A DNA stretch of 35,415 nucleotides, taken from assembly GCA_947165305.1 (NCBI GenBank), contig CAMUZW010000007.1:1-35415 (forward strand), read 5' to 3'. The DNA comes from an uncultured Bacteroidales bacterium. GTDB taxonomy: Bacteria; Bacteroidota; Bacteroidia; Bacteroidales; UBA932. The position numbers and the translations under genes are program-made. How positions within the stretch are numbered: position 1 is the first letter of the stretch; every line of letters starts with the position of its first letter. The notes under the pieces were generated by a model, which saw nothing but the letters and a program-made list of their open reading frames with translations, was not told the origin of the DNA and made no database searches. This document shows, in pieces, positions 1 to 8,535 of the stretch.

Positions 1-2083
1 CGGCCCAGAGGATGATGCCGACGTTTTTCTGCTGCCCGTAACGGATGATTTCCGGGAGGTCGATTTCGGGGATGACGGCAAAGAGGTCGTCGGCATATCT
101 GGCAGCCCATCCTTCGTCCATCAGGATATATTCGATTCCGTGGCGGGAGGCAAAATCGATATAGGCCTTGTATGTCTCCGTATTGACCCCAGGCATGAAA
201 TCCACGTCCGAGAGGGCGAACTGATTCCACCATTCCCAGGCCACCTTGCCGGGCCTGACCCAGGAGAAATCGCCGCTGGCGGGAGGGGCCAGGCGGGTGA
301 CCAGATCGTTTCCGGCGAGTTCCCGGTCTTCCCGGGCAATGCAGATCACCCTCCAGGGGAAGGTGCGCGCTTTGCCGTCACAGGAGGCGATATAGTCCTC
401 GCGGGAAGTCACGATCCATTGCAGGTTCCGCTTGCCGCCCTGCTTCTCGGTGGCGGGATACCCGGCGAAGCGGGCTTCGAATCCGCAGCCGAAGGGCTTC
501 AGGAACATCCCCGGGTAGGAAATCACGTCGGATTCGGCGATGACCATCTTGATCCCATTGTCCTCGACCAGTGCGGGCAGCACCGCCAGGGGCGGCTCTC
601 CGCCTTGGGTCGGAAGAATGGGTATGTCGTAGGGCCCCATCGCGACGTCCAGGAGCGGCTTTCCGGAAGACCAGACCGGGAACGACGCTGTCGTGTAAAG
701 ATTCTGGAAGTCATCCTGATAAGGATCCACGTTCTTATGCGTATAGGAGAAGAAGGTATTCGTTCCGGCCTCGAAACGGAAATCCGCCCGTTCGGAAACG
801 ACCTGATACGGCTTTCTGGAAGAGGCTTTCCACCGCCAGGCTACGCCGTCATTCTCCGCCCGCACTTCCAGGCTGTAACCTCGATAACGCAGTACGAGCG
901 AGTTTTTCCCCTTGACGATCCTGGCGGGTTTCCCCGCGCCGAATACCGTACCGTCGGACAGTGTCATACCAGCCGGTGAAGGCCGGACCAGGACCTTCCC
1001 GTCGCACGACACCCGGTACAGGACATTCTCGTCACCGGGGCAGACCTCGATGCAGACGCGTCCGTCCGGCGAAGTGGCCTTCTCCCAGTTCTTTGCTGAA
1101 ACGCTGTCATCAAACAGTACCTTGGCCATCAGTGGAAAATGGTCGGAAGGGTAGTGCAACGTACCGTCTGCCGTAGGGTATTTGTCCCGCCGGACCATAA
1201 AGTCCACCGCCTTGAATCCGTCAGTCATGATATGGTCCGGATGCCATTTGCTCCAAGATTTCTCATCCTTGGTATTCTGCGTGCCCCATTCTTTGTCATC
1301 GATGTTCAGGGATCCGTTCCGGTAACATTGCGTGTAGATATCCTCCCACCTTCCTTCGGACAGGTTGCGCCAGTCGCCGGATGTATGCGAGATGTTCAGG
1401 TCCCCCACGAGAATGGAAGGAACCCCTTCCGGGACGAGCGCCTCTCCGAGAAGTCTGAGCTGTTTGATATTCAGGATGTTCCCGCTGTTTCGGGGCCATT
1501 TGTCGTTTTTGTATTTCTGGGGAACGACGGTGTGGGCGTCCAGGAAGTAGAACTCCCGTCCCGTTGCCTTGGTCCGGAACCGTGCCCATACGCAGGGCTT
1601 GCAGGAATGTTTGGGTTCTCCTGCCCTGGTCCGGGGTTCATCGGGGATGCCGCCGATCCAGAAGATCCCGGTCGCGAGCGTGTCGACGAGGTCCCGCCTG
1701 TAGGCAATGGCAACATCGTATGAGATGCCTTTGACCGTGTTGGGATAGAGGATCCAGTCGTAAACGTCGTTGCGTTCAGCCACAAGCTGCCTGATATCCA
1801 GATCTCCCTTTACGCCCCAGATGCTGTCGCAGACTTCCTGTACGCCCAGGATGTCACAATCCATCTCCGCAATCATATCTGCGACAGCAGAGGCGCTGTT
1901 GCACCAGTATCTCTGTTTCCCGGCAAAGACTCCGGCCTTGCCTTTCTCGATGAAGGTTTTGCGGGAACCGCTGGTACATAGATTATAAGTCCCCACCTTG
2001 ATGGAAAGGTCGCGGGGCTTCTCATTCGCCGGGGAGAGCGAAAGAAGGGAAGCCAAGAGGGCAATTGCTATAGCACTGATCAT
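1..2083 (-). CDS. EEP-GH97 fusion: DNase I-like phosphoesterase domain plus glycoside hydrolase 97 (3' end outside window)
   Basis: The ORF track lacks this gene because it stays open at the left edge; I translated 694 codons without a stop. A signal peptide (about 1-20, MISAIAIALLASLL) precedes an EEP domain (about 25-320) with all metal/catalytic motifs: TYNL (N34), VQEV (E83), DAHTVV (H184), GDLN (D228, N230), PDHI (D283, H284) and PSDHFP (D314, H315). From about residue 330 the chain is GH97: the N-terminal beta-sandwich (ATSPDGRV, RAENDGVAWRW), then FPWRV (W577), VAWEWWN (E617) and MDEGW (D656) at the start of the TIM barrel. GH97 enzymes are alpha-glucosidases or alpha-galactosidases. 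The residues separating inverting from retaining members lie past the edge, so specificity is open. The start overlaps the previous stop as ATGA, indicating coupled translation. One protein carrying both activities is unusual. Domain calls are firm; the substrate is unknown. Confidence 0.9.
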   Translation of the reverse strand, partial: MISAIAIALLASLLSLSPANEKPRDLSIKVGTYNLCTSGSRKTFIEKGKAGVFAGKQRYWCNSASAVADMIAEMDCDILGVQEVCDSIWGVKGDLDIRQLVAERNDVYDWILYPNTVKGISYDVAIAYRRDLVDTLATGIFWIGGIPDEPRTRAGEPKHSCKPCVWARFRTKATGREFYFLDAHTVVPQKYKNDKWPRNSGNILNIKQLRLLGEALVPEGVPSILVGDLNISHTSGDWRNLSEGRWEDIYTQCYRNGSLNIDDKEWGTQNTKDEKSWSKWHPDHIMTDGFKAVDFMVRRDKYPTADGTLHYPSDHFPLMAKVLFDDSVSAKNWEKATSPDGRVCIEVCPGDENVLYRVSCDGKVLVRPSPAGMTLSDGTVFGAGKPARIVKGKNSLVLRYRGYSLEVRAENDGVAWRWKASSRKPYQVVSERADFRFEAGTNTFFSYTHKNVDPYQDDFQNLYTTASFPVWSSGKPLLDVAMGPYDIPILPTQGGEPPLAVLPALVEDNGIKMVIAESDVISYPGMFLKPFGCGFEARFAGYPATEKQGGKRNLQWIVTSREDYIASCDGKARTFPWRVICIAREDRELAGNDLVTRLAPPASGDFSWVRPGKVAWEWWNQFALSDVDFMPGVNTETYKAYIDFASRHGIEYILMDEGWAARYADDLFAVIPEIDLPEIIRYGQQKNVGIILWA

Positions 2084-3969
2084 TCTTCTGTAATTGTGCC
2101 TGTTGAAATACAGTTCATTTCCGTGTGGGTCTCCGTCGAGTACAGGCCGACGATGGGCTTGGCGATGAGTTCTCCGTGCGTGCCGATCCGAAGGGTCATC
2201 GCTCCGCCATACAGGCAGCCGTCCACCGCGATATCCTTGATGGTAGCGTCTCCCGTCGCCACGCCGGCGATGCCGCCGCACCGGACGTCACCGGTGGATT
2301 CAGAATCCACGAACATCGTCGTGTTGCCCGTGCATTCCTTGATGGAAGACGCGCAGATGTTTCCGGCCACGCCGCCGATGTTCAGGAGCGATTCCGTCGG
2401 GGCGGAGAAGTGGATGCTCCCTTCGTCGGTACAACCCGCTATGGAGGCGAGGGAGTAACCGACGATGCCTCCGATATTGACGGCGCCGTTCAACACGGTC
2501 GTGCCCGGAACGGTGATCTTTCCGTAGTTGATGTCCCCGGAGAAAACACTGGTCGTGTGTATCGGAGTGAAATGGCCTCCGATACCGCCCAGGCTGGCCG
2601 ATTTGGCCGTGCCTTCCATCGTAATGTCACCTTTGTTGACGCAGTTGATGACCTGGACAAAGTATGCCGAGGAATAAGAGCGCCCGATGATGCCTCCGGC
2701 GTGGACCATATCGCTTCCGTCCCCGATGACCGTAATGTCGGCCTCGTTGACGCAGTCTTCAATCAGCGCGTGCGGTGCATAGCCGACGATTCCTCCGACG
2801 CGGATCTGTTTGCCCCACTGGGTGTACCGGATCGATCCGCGGGTCATGCAGTTCCTGGCAATGGCGTTGCCGTACATACGGTTGGCAAGGATTCCGGCCC
2901 AGAAAACCGATCCGTCGCCAACGATGTCCGCCTCTCCCGATATGTTCAAATCCGCTTCCAGGGTCAGATTACGGACGCAGCCGAGCAGTTCGTTTGCAAA
3001 GGCTTTCTTGAGCCCGGAAATGGTGTAGCCGCCTCCGTCAAAATCTCCCGAGAAGCCTTCCAGCGGCATCCAGCTGTCATCCACCTTGATGTCTGCCAAC
3101 AGGCGGGCGTGCAGGATTTCCTTCTGGGCCGCGACTTTCTGGGCAAAAGCTTTCAGCTCGGCATAGGTGGAGATGAGCGTCACCGGCTCGACGTTGGATA
3201 CGAATCCGTCCGCCGGCAGTTCATACACATGCCCTGCGGAGAGGGTCTCTCCGGCCAGGGTGCAAAGCCGCATACGGCCTCCATCTTCGGCATAGATATC
3301 CAGGCAGATCCCTTTGGGAAATGTGCCTGGACAGACGGAAAAGTAGAAAGTCTTTCCCTCGCTGATGTCGACTCCTCCGTTGACCGTCACGTCAATATGA
3401 CTGTTGCCGCTGATCATTGCCGTCTTGCCGGTAAACTGGCCTTCCTCTTTCTCCAGACGGAAACGTCCCGCAAGGGGAGTGCCGTCAAGGGTGTAGAGAG
3501 AGAGGCCCCGGATGGTGGCTGAACCTTTGAGCTGAAGGGACAGGATGCAGGAAAGATGGCTCATTGTAAATGCATTCTGCGCGGAGGAGGCATACATCGG
3601 AGCATAGCCGCTTCGCAGGTTTCCCTGATAGTATTCCTGCCGGGCGGGTATCTCAAACTCGTCATCCTGTCCGGAAATGCCGCCATACAGTACGTTATAC
3701 GGCGCTGCCGGGGCTGTGTCGAAACGGAATGCCGCTATTTTGCTTCCTGCTCCGACGGCATTGAGCGGCTTGGATTCCAGACCATTGACGATGATGCGGT
3801 CACCGACGCTCCAGAGAACGGGATAGGTTGACCCGGACCTGGGCCCCAGAACCGTCCGTGTCTCCGTATCCGGCATCCCGGCCTCCAATATATAATCCTG
3901 CGGGGCGGTCTCTTTGCTGCAAGCCAGAGCCAGACTCAGGATGGGGAGTAAGGTATGCTTGAATCTCAT
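2080..3969 (-). CDS. Fimbrillin-like lipoprotein with GLUG-type beta-helix repeats
   Basis: This 629-residue protein starts with a lipoprotein signal (lipobox LALAC, Cys17), so it should be lipid-anchored and probably surface exposed. Residues about 30-255 resemble the fimbrillin-like domain of Bacteroidota adhesins (VLWSVGDRIIVNG is the typical strand pair). From about 260 to the end run glycine-rich GLUG-like repeats, such as GGIVGYAPHALIEDC, GGIIGRSY, GGIGGHF, GGIVGYSLASIAGC, GGVAGNICAS and GGIAGVATGD, which should fold as a right-handed beta-helix. No catalytic motif is visible. It begins 2 nt after the fimbrillin-EEP gene and ends in an ATGA overlap with the EEP-GH97 gene. A surface binding role for the locus substrate is inferred from architecture and position; an adhesin role is an alternative. 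Confidence 0.8.
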   Translation of the reverse strand: MRFKHTLLPILSLALACSKETAPQDYILEAGMPDTETRTVLGPRSGSTYPVLWSVGDRIIVNGLESKPLNAVGAGSKIAAFRFDTAPAAPYNVLYGGISGQDDEFEIPARQEYYQGNLRSGYAPMYASSAQNAFTMSHLSCILSLQLKGSATIRGLSLYTLDGTPLAGRFRLEKEEGQFTGKTAMISGNSHIDVTVNGGVDISEGKTFYFSVCPGTFPKGICLDIYAEDGGRMRLCTLAGETLSAGHVYELPADGFVSNVEPVTLISTYAELKAFAQKVAAQKEILHARLLADIKVDDSWMPLEGFSGDFDGGGYTISGLKKAFANELLGCVRNLTLEADLNISGEADIVGDGSVFWAGILANRMYGNAIARNCMTRGSIRYTQWGKQIRVGGIVGYAPHALIEDCVNEADITVIGDGSDMVHAGGIIGRSYSSAYFVQVINCVNKGDITMEGTAKSASLGGIGGHFTPIHTTSVFSGDINYGKITVPGTTVLNGAVNIGGIVGYSLASIAGCTDEGSIHFSAPTESLLNIGGVAGNICASSIKECTGNTTMFVDSESTGDVRCGGIAGVATGDATIKDIAVDGCLYGGAMTLRIGTHGELIAKPIVGLYSTETHTEMNCISTGTITEE

Positions 3970-3971
3970 AA

Positions 3972-5786
3972 CTATTTATCCTCGAAGTTTAAGATGACCT
4001 TCAACGGGAAGTGATCAGACGGATAGTGAAGGGATCCGTCCGCCGTCGGGAACATCTCCCGGGCGACCCTGTAGTAAGTCGGGCAGAATCCTTCAATCAG
4101 GATGTGATCCGGACGCCAGGTTCCGGATCCCCCTGTCTCGTTCTTGTTGGCATTCATCGTTCCTTTGTTCTGGACGTCTACATATTCCAGCGTTCCTTCG
4201 ATGTTCATTCGGTCATATACGTCATCCCAGCGGCTGCTGCGCAGGACTTTGTAAGCAACGGAACTTCCGTCGCAGTTCATATCTCCGACAATGATGGAGG
4301 AAGAACCTTCGGGAGCGACCAGCGGAGCCAGCCACTCGACCATTTCCTGCGCGTTGATGATCTGCGCTTCATTGGGGTTCTCGGTCGTTCCCTTGCCGGG
4401 AACGTCCAGGTGGGTGCTGAAGAAATAGAAGGTTTTCCCGCTGGCATTGTGCTTGAATTCTGCCCAGGTGCAGGATCGGTTGGAGCCGGGCCCGTCGAAG
4501 TTGACGCCCCTGACGGGCGGTTCAAACTTGGTGCCCGTGATCCAGTAGCGGCCGGAGTTGACCAGCGTCAGGGTGGACGGCTTGTAGATGATGGCGTCCG
4601 TGGTCCCGATGTCGTCGTAGGTTACGAGTCCTTCTTCGTCGTATTTCGTTGTCCTGAGGTTGTAGATGATCCATTTGTATCCGGGCAGGACATCCTTGAG
4701 GTCGTAGGTTTTCCCATCGTAATCAGGACCGAGCCCGTAAGTGATCCAATCCACCTCCTGCAGCCCCATTACATCGCAGTCCAGCCATTCGATCATCTTC
4801 CCGACAGCCTTGTAGCTGTTGGCCCAGGAGCGCTGCTTCGAGACGCTAGGGTCTTTGTCCATCATGTTCTTGCGTGCAGCTCCTGAAAGGATATTGAAGG
4901 AGCCGGCCTTGATCGAGTTCGCCATCTTCGCCTCTTCTGCGTCCAGACTTCCAGCCCCGACCGTTTCCTTGGTATTGTCATCGGCGCTTCCTCCTCCTAC
5001 CGTCATTTCTTTTCCGGCTTCGTAGGCAATCGTATCGAAGCGATGAAGGGTGGCGGCGGCCAGCTTGATGCCGGAGGGATGGACCTTTACGGTCATCGCC
5101 GTTCCGTCAGTCGCGCGGATAACGGCCTGAAATCCTTTGGAATAGTTTCCGCCGGGCAGGGAGAAGAGGATGTCCCGGCCAGCACCCGAAAGGGCGAGCC
5201 CCTCCCCGAATGAATATTTTAGCGATCCTGATGCACCGGCCTCTGCTGTAATGCTGCCGTCACAGGTTCCGTCCTTGTCCATTCCCAGTCTGAAAGGACC
5301 GCTGATCTTCTCGCTGCCGGGAGAGGTGATTTCCATCTCTTTCAGGGTGGCAGAACCTTTCAGTGACAGTTGGATGATGGCTGCGGGAGTTCGAAGCGTT
5401 ACGCCGTCTTCCAGTCTGGCCGTATGCCCGGCCAGCGGAATTGCGCCCCGGCTTACGGATCCTTCCACGTATTGCTGAAGGGCGGGGAACTCAATCCTGC
5501 CCTGCTGGGTGGATCCGGGGTATACGACATTGTAGGCAGATGCTTCCGCCGGTTTCTGCGTCAGCTTGAAGGCCGCGGTGGCCGTACCGGCCTGATCCTT
5601 TGACAGGGCTTCGGAGCGGATGCCGTTGATGCTGATAACGTCGCCGGCCGCCCAAAGGGTCTTCAAGGCCGGATTTTCAATGCTGGCAGTCAATGAAACA
5701 GACTTGTCTCCTGCCGGCTCCTTCCCGCAGGCCAGGAGAAAGGACAGGAGTGCAATCGTCAAGTACATTTTATTCAACTTCGTCAT
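3972..5786 (-). CDS. Fimbrillin-like/EEP lipoprotein (surface phosphoesterase or nuclease candidate)
   Basis: This 604-residue protein has a type II signal peptide (FLLAC, Cys20). A fimbrillin-like domain (about 28-255, with TLWAAGDVISING) is followed by a short linker rich in Gly, Asp and Glu, then an EEP domain (about 291-604). All EEP motifs are intact: SFNI (N298), LQEV (E344), STHLD (H459), GDMN (D502, N504), PDHI (D560, H561) and PSDHFP (D591, H592), so I expect a divalent-metal phosphoesterase. EEP families include nucleases, sphingomyelinases and inositol-phosphate phosphatases, and the motifs do not choose between them. M7 is a possible alternative start, but M1 forms a TAATG junction with the preceding stop. 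The fimbrillin-like part replaces a plain signal peptide and suggests tethering at the cell surface, which is inference. Confidence 0.85.
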   Translation of the reverse strand: MTKLNKMYLTIALLSFLLACGKEPAGDKSVSLTASIENPALKTLWAAGDVISINGIRSEALSKDQAGTATAAFKLTQKPAEASAYNVVYPGSTQQGRIEFPALQQYVEGSVSRGAIPLAGHTARLEDGVTLRTPAAIIQLSLKGSATLKEMEITSPGSEKISGPFRLGMDKDGTCDGSITAEAGASGSLKYSFGEGLALSGAGRDILFSLPGGNYSKGFQAVIRATDGTAMTVKVHPSGIKLAAATLHRFDTIAYEAGKEMTVGGGSADDNTKETVGAGSLDAEEAKMANSIKAGSFNILSGAARKNMMDKDPSVSKQRSWANSYKAVGKMIEWLDCDVMGLQEVDWITYGLGPDYDGKTYDLKDVLPGYKWIIYNLRTTKYDEEGLVTYDDIGTTDAIIYKPSTLTLVNSGRYWITGTKFEPPVRGVNFDGPGSNRSCTWAEFKHNASGKTFYFFSTHLDVPGKGTTENPNEAQIINAQEMVEWLAPLVAPEGSSSIIVGDMNCDGSSVAYKVLRSSRWDDVYDRMNIEGTLEYVDVQNKGTMNANKNETGGSGTWRPDHILIEGFCPTYYRVAREMFPTADGSLHYPSDHFPLKVILNFEDK

Positions 5787-6781
5787 TAGTATTGTAATTC
5801 AGCGATGACTGGGAAATGCAGGGCAGGGTAGTGCAATGTTCCGTCGGCCGTCCGATATTTCTTTCTGAGGACGGAGTAGGATTTTACGGAGAAGCCATCT
5901 TCCAGGATGTGATCCGGACGGCCTCCCTGCAACTTCTTCTCATCCAGTGAATTCATTGTGTCTATTGTCTTTCCGTCTGCTTCGCCCAGGGATCCTTCTT
6001 CCTTCAGCCGGTCATAGACATCAAACCATCGCGAAGATGTGAGGGCTTTGTATCCGGGATAGGACGGGGCGTTACGGGCGTTGAGTGTGATGACGGAGGG
6101 CGTCCCTTTAGGGGCGATGTCCGCATTCATATATTCTAAGATATTCCGGCAGTTGGCGACGTTGATCTCGTGGTAGGTGACCTTGCCGGTCTTGGAGTTC
6201 TGGGAGGGACCGTTGACGCCGGCGCTGGTGAAGACCAACTCCTTCTGCGCGTCTTTGTCAAAGAGCCGGACCCACATCATAGAGGCATGTTTGCCTCCAT
6301 ATTTGAATTCCTTGGCACGCCCGGGCTTGTCGAATGTGCCGCTGAGCCAGTAGATTCCATAGTCTCTGAGTTCGAACCGGGAGGACCGCCAGAGGATGCC
6401 TGTCCCGTTCGACATTTTTCCTTCCAGAGGATATGAAGGATTCTTGTTGCTCAGGACAAGCCATTCATAGTCTCCGCCTTTCTCTCGGAGGACAGTGATC
6501 AGCGGTTTGACGCCGTCCAGCCTGCCGGCTATGGTGTCGCAAACGTCCTGGATGCCCATAATGTCGCAGTCGGCCTCCAGGATGGCATCTGCCACGGCTG
6601 AGACGCTATGACACCACATCCGCTCCGGGGACATCTTGCCGTTTTTGACCTGTGTCTGTCGGTTGAACGAATTGGTGATATCGTATGTGCCGACGCGGAG
6701 TGTCGTCTTCCCTTTCTGGGGAGTTGCCGCCACTGCGCAGACCGAGGCTAGGATGGCGCATATTGTCAATAACCTTCTCAT
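5786..6781 (-). CDS. Degenerate EEP-fold protein, probable pseudoenzyme
   Basis: The track ORF begins at 6868, but M30 at 6781 starts a clear signal peptide (MRRLLTICAILASVCAVA) and overlaps the upstream stop as ATGA, so I use it (331 residues). The whole EEP scaffold is present and aligns with its neighbours (WCHSVSAVAD, DCDIMGIQD, GRPDHILEDGF, DGTLHYPALHFPV). Key positions have changed: Asn to Asp34, metal-binding Glu to Asp79, the STHL histidine is gone (TSAGV), GDMN reads LNAR, and SDH has become ALH. Only the PDH pair and the last His remain. The open frame, signal peptide and operon spacing argue against random decay. I infer a non-catalytic binding or regulatory paralogue that arose by duplication within the locus. 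Residual activity through altered metal binding cannot be excluded. Confidence 0.85.
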   Translation of the reverse strand: MRRLLTICAILASVCAVAATPQKGKTTLRVGTYDITNSFNRQTQVKNGKMSPERMWCHSVSAVADAILEADCDIMGIQDVCDTIAGRLDGVKPLITVLREKGGDYEWLVLSNKNPSYPLEGKMSNGTGILWRSSRFELRDYGIYWLSGTFDKPGRAKEFKYGGKHASMMWVRLFDKDAQKELVFTSAGVNGPSQNSKTGKVTYHEINVANCRNILEYMNADIAPKGTPSVITLNARNAPSYPGYKALTSSRWFDVYDRLKEEGSLGEADGKTIDTMNSLDEKKLQGGRPDHILEDGFSVKSYSVLRKKYRTADGTLHYPALHFPVIAELQY

Positions 6782-8535
6782 AGCTGCAAATCTGCCCGGA
6801 TGGGATAATGGTCTGATATATAGTTGATATGCAGGTATTTCCGTGTAACAACCTTGAAATCTGTGCATTTTTTGAACCCCTTGTACCAGATATAGTCGAT
6901 GTTGCCGGTCCAGGACTGCCCGAAGCCGTTGAAAGAATATCTGTCATCTGAGGACACAGCCGTTTCCCGGGCATTTTTCATTTCACCGGACAACCGGACC
7001 AGGGCCGGATTGTCCTCCGTCATATTCAGGTCTCCGACCAGTACGCAGGGGAGTTTCCCCTTGTTGATGACGGACAGGGTGTCCAGAATCAGGTCCAGGC
7101 CCTTTGTCCTCGCTTCCTGTCCTTTGTGGTCCAGGTGCGTGGTGACAAAAATGAACTCTTTCTTGCTGTCCTTCATCCGGAGCCGGGCCCAGACGGCCGT
7201 CCGCTTGACGGCCCCGTCCCAACCCAGTGAGGGAACGGACGGTGTTTCGCTCAGGTGAAAGCCGCCCCAGTCCAGCAGGTCGACGGAATTGCAGTTGTAG
7301 TAGAGGCTCGCGCATTCCTTCTTGCCGTCCGGTTCACGGAAGATGCCCACGTGCTTGTAATCCGGGCAGCGGCGGTCCAGATATGCGATCTGGATGTCGG
7401 TGATTTCCTGTGTGCCGAATACGTCCGGTTGCACGTCTTCCAGCATGGCCGGAATAGCTCTTCTTCGCATGGCCCAGCCATTCTCCAAGTCGACGTTATT
7501 GTTGTGGTAACGGACGTTGAAGGACATTGTGCGGACCGTTTTCTTCGCCTTGGGCGGAGTGGGGAGCCCGCTCGGGGAATAATCGATGAAAACTACGTGA
7601 CTGGTCAGCGGCAGATGGTCGGAAGGGTAGTGCAGGGTCCCGTCATCCGTGGCGAAACGGTTGCGGTCGATGACATAGTCCAGCGGACGGAACCCCTGGA
7701 CCATAATGTGGTCCGGATACCATTTGGTCAGCCGGCTCTCGTTTTTGACATTCTGCGTTCCCCACATCCTGGCGTCTTCGCTCATCCGGTCAGAGCGCAG
7801 GAAGTAGAGTTTAGTGTCCATAAACGGCACTTGTGCCAGGGTATTCCAGGTCCTTCCGTTGATGTCGACATTCATGTCGCCGACCAGGATGGCGGGGACA
7901 TCATCCGGCAGATTCTCTTCGCACCATTTCCGGAGCTGCTGGGCGTTGTATTTGTTCCCGTCATCATTGTGGGTCCCGTCAGGCAGCTTCTGAGGCACAA
8001 GCAGATGGGTGGAGATGAAGTAGAACTCCTTCCCCGACGCCTTGTGCAGGAACCGTCCCCAGACGGCGGGACGCTTCCACCCTTTGTATATGCCGGGCGC
8101 CGTCTCCGGCTTGTCCAGGACTCCTCCCATCCAGAAGATCCCGCTCTCCAGGCAGTCAAAGACGGACGGCTTGTAACCGATGGCGTCGTCGAAAGAAATG
8201 GTATTTTTCGGAGAGTTGGGATACAGGATCCATCGGTAGTCACCGCCCTTGGCCGCCACAATCCCGCGGATGTTGCGGGGACCGTTCCAGATACTGTCGC
8301 AGATCTCCTGCAGGCCGATGATGTCGCAGTCCAGATGAACGATCATGTCTCCGACGGCACCGGCGCTGTGGCACCAGTACCGCTGCGGGGATACGGTCGT
8401 ATCTTTCTGGAGAATATCGCGACGGGATCCGGAGGTGTACAGGTTGTAAGTGCCCACCTTGAACCCGGGCGCCTCCCCGGCCGTTGCCGGCAGGGAAAGC
8501 GCCAGGAAACAAAGTGCGATAAGGATTTTTTTCAT
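6778..8535 (-). CDS. Tandem double-EEP secreted protein
   Basis: The chosen start at 8535 gives a signal peptide (MKKILIALCFLALSLPATAG) and a TAATG junction with the preceding gene; the track start at 8562 adds nine residues inside that gene. The 585-residue product carries two EEP domains. Domain 1 (about 25-317) has TYNL (N31), LQEI (E77), STHL (H177), GDMN (D220, N222), PDHI (D275) and PSDHLP (D306, H307), and belongs to the RYWCHSA-type subfamily found elsewhere in this operon. Domain 2 (about 335-585) is a more canonical EEP: SFNVR (N340), GTQE (E377), TTHLD (H467), GDLN (D502, N504), IDYIW (D547) and SDHYP (D575, H576). Both look catalytically complete. No lipobox is seen, so it is probably periplasmic or secreted. 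Two different EEP types in one chain suggest two linked phosphoester cleavages, which is inference. Confidence 0.88.
   Translation of the reverse strand: MKKILIALCFLALSLPATAGEAPGFKVGTYNLYTSGSRRDILQKDTTVSPQRYWCHSAGAVGDMIVHLDCDIIGLQEICDSIWNGPRNIRGIVAAKGGDYRWILYPNSPKNTISFDDAIGYKPSVFDCLESGIFWMGGVLDKPETAPGIYKGWKRPAVWGRFLHKASGKEFYFISTHLLVPQKLPDGTHNDDGNKYNAQQLRKWCEENLPDDVPAILVGDMNVDINGRTWNTLAQVPFMDTKLYFLRSDRMSEDARMWGTQNVKNESRLTKWYPDHIMVQGFRPLDYVIDRNRFATDDGTLHYPSDHLPLTSHVVFIDYSPSGLPTPPKAKKTVRTMSFNVRYHNNNVDLENGWAMRRRAIPAMLEDVQPDVFGTQEITDIQIAYLDRRCPDYKHVGIFREPDGKKECASLYYNCNSVDLLDWGGFHLSETPSVPSLGWDGAVKRTAVWARLRMKDSKKEFIFVTTHLDHKGQEARTKGLDLILDTLSVINKGKLPCVLVGDLNMTEDNPALVRLSGEMKNARETAVSSDDRYSFNGFGQSWTGNIDYIWYKGFKKCTDFKVVTRKYLHINYISDHYPIRADLQL

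Noticed and set aside
140-979. 279-codon plus-strand ORF at the left edge
   Set aside because: It is the opposed frame of the GH97 part of the fusion gene, which the track misses because that gene is open at the window edge.
1-2083. Possible frameshift or pseudogene at the left edge, since no long minus ORF is listed
   Set aside because: Manual translation shows one continuous frame from 2083 to the edge, with motif positions all in phase. The absence from the track is only because no stop lies in the window.
2125-3522. 465-codon plus-strand ORF
   Set aside because: It is antisense to the fimbrillin-GLUG lipoprotein, in the directly opposed frame, with no domain-like features or signal peptide.
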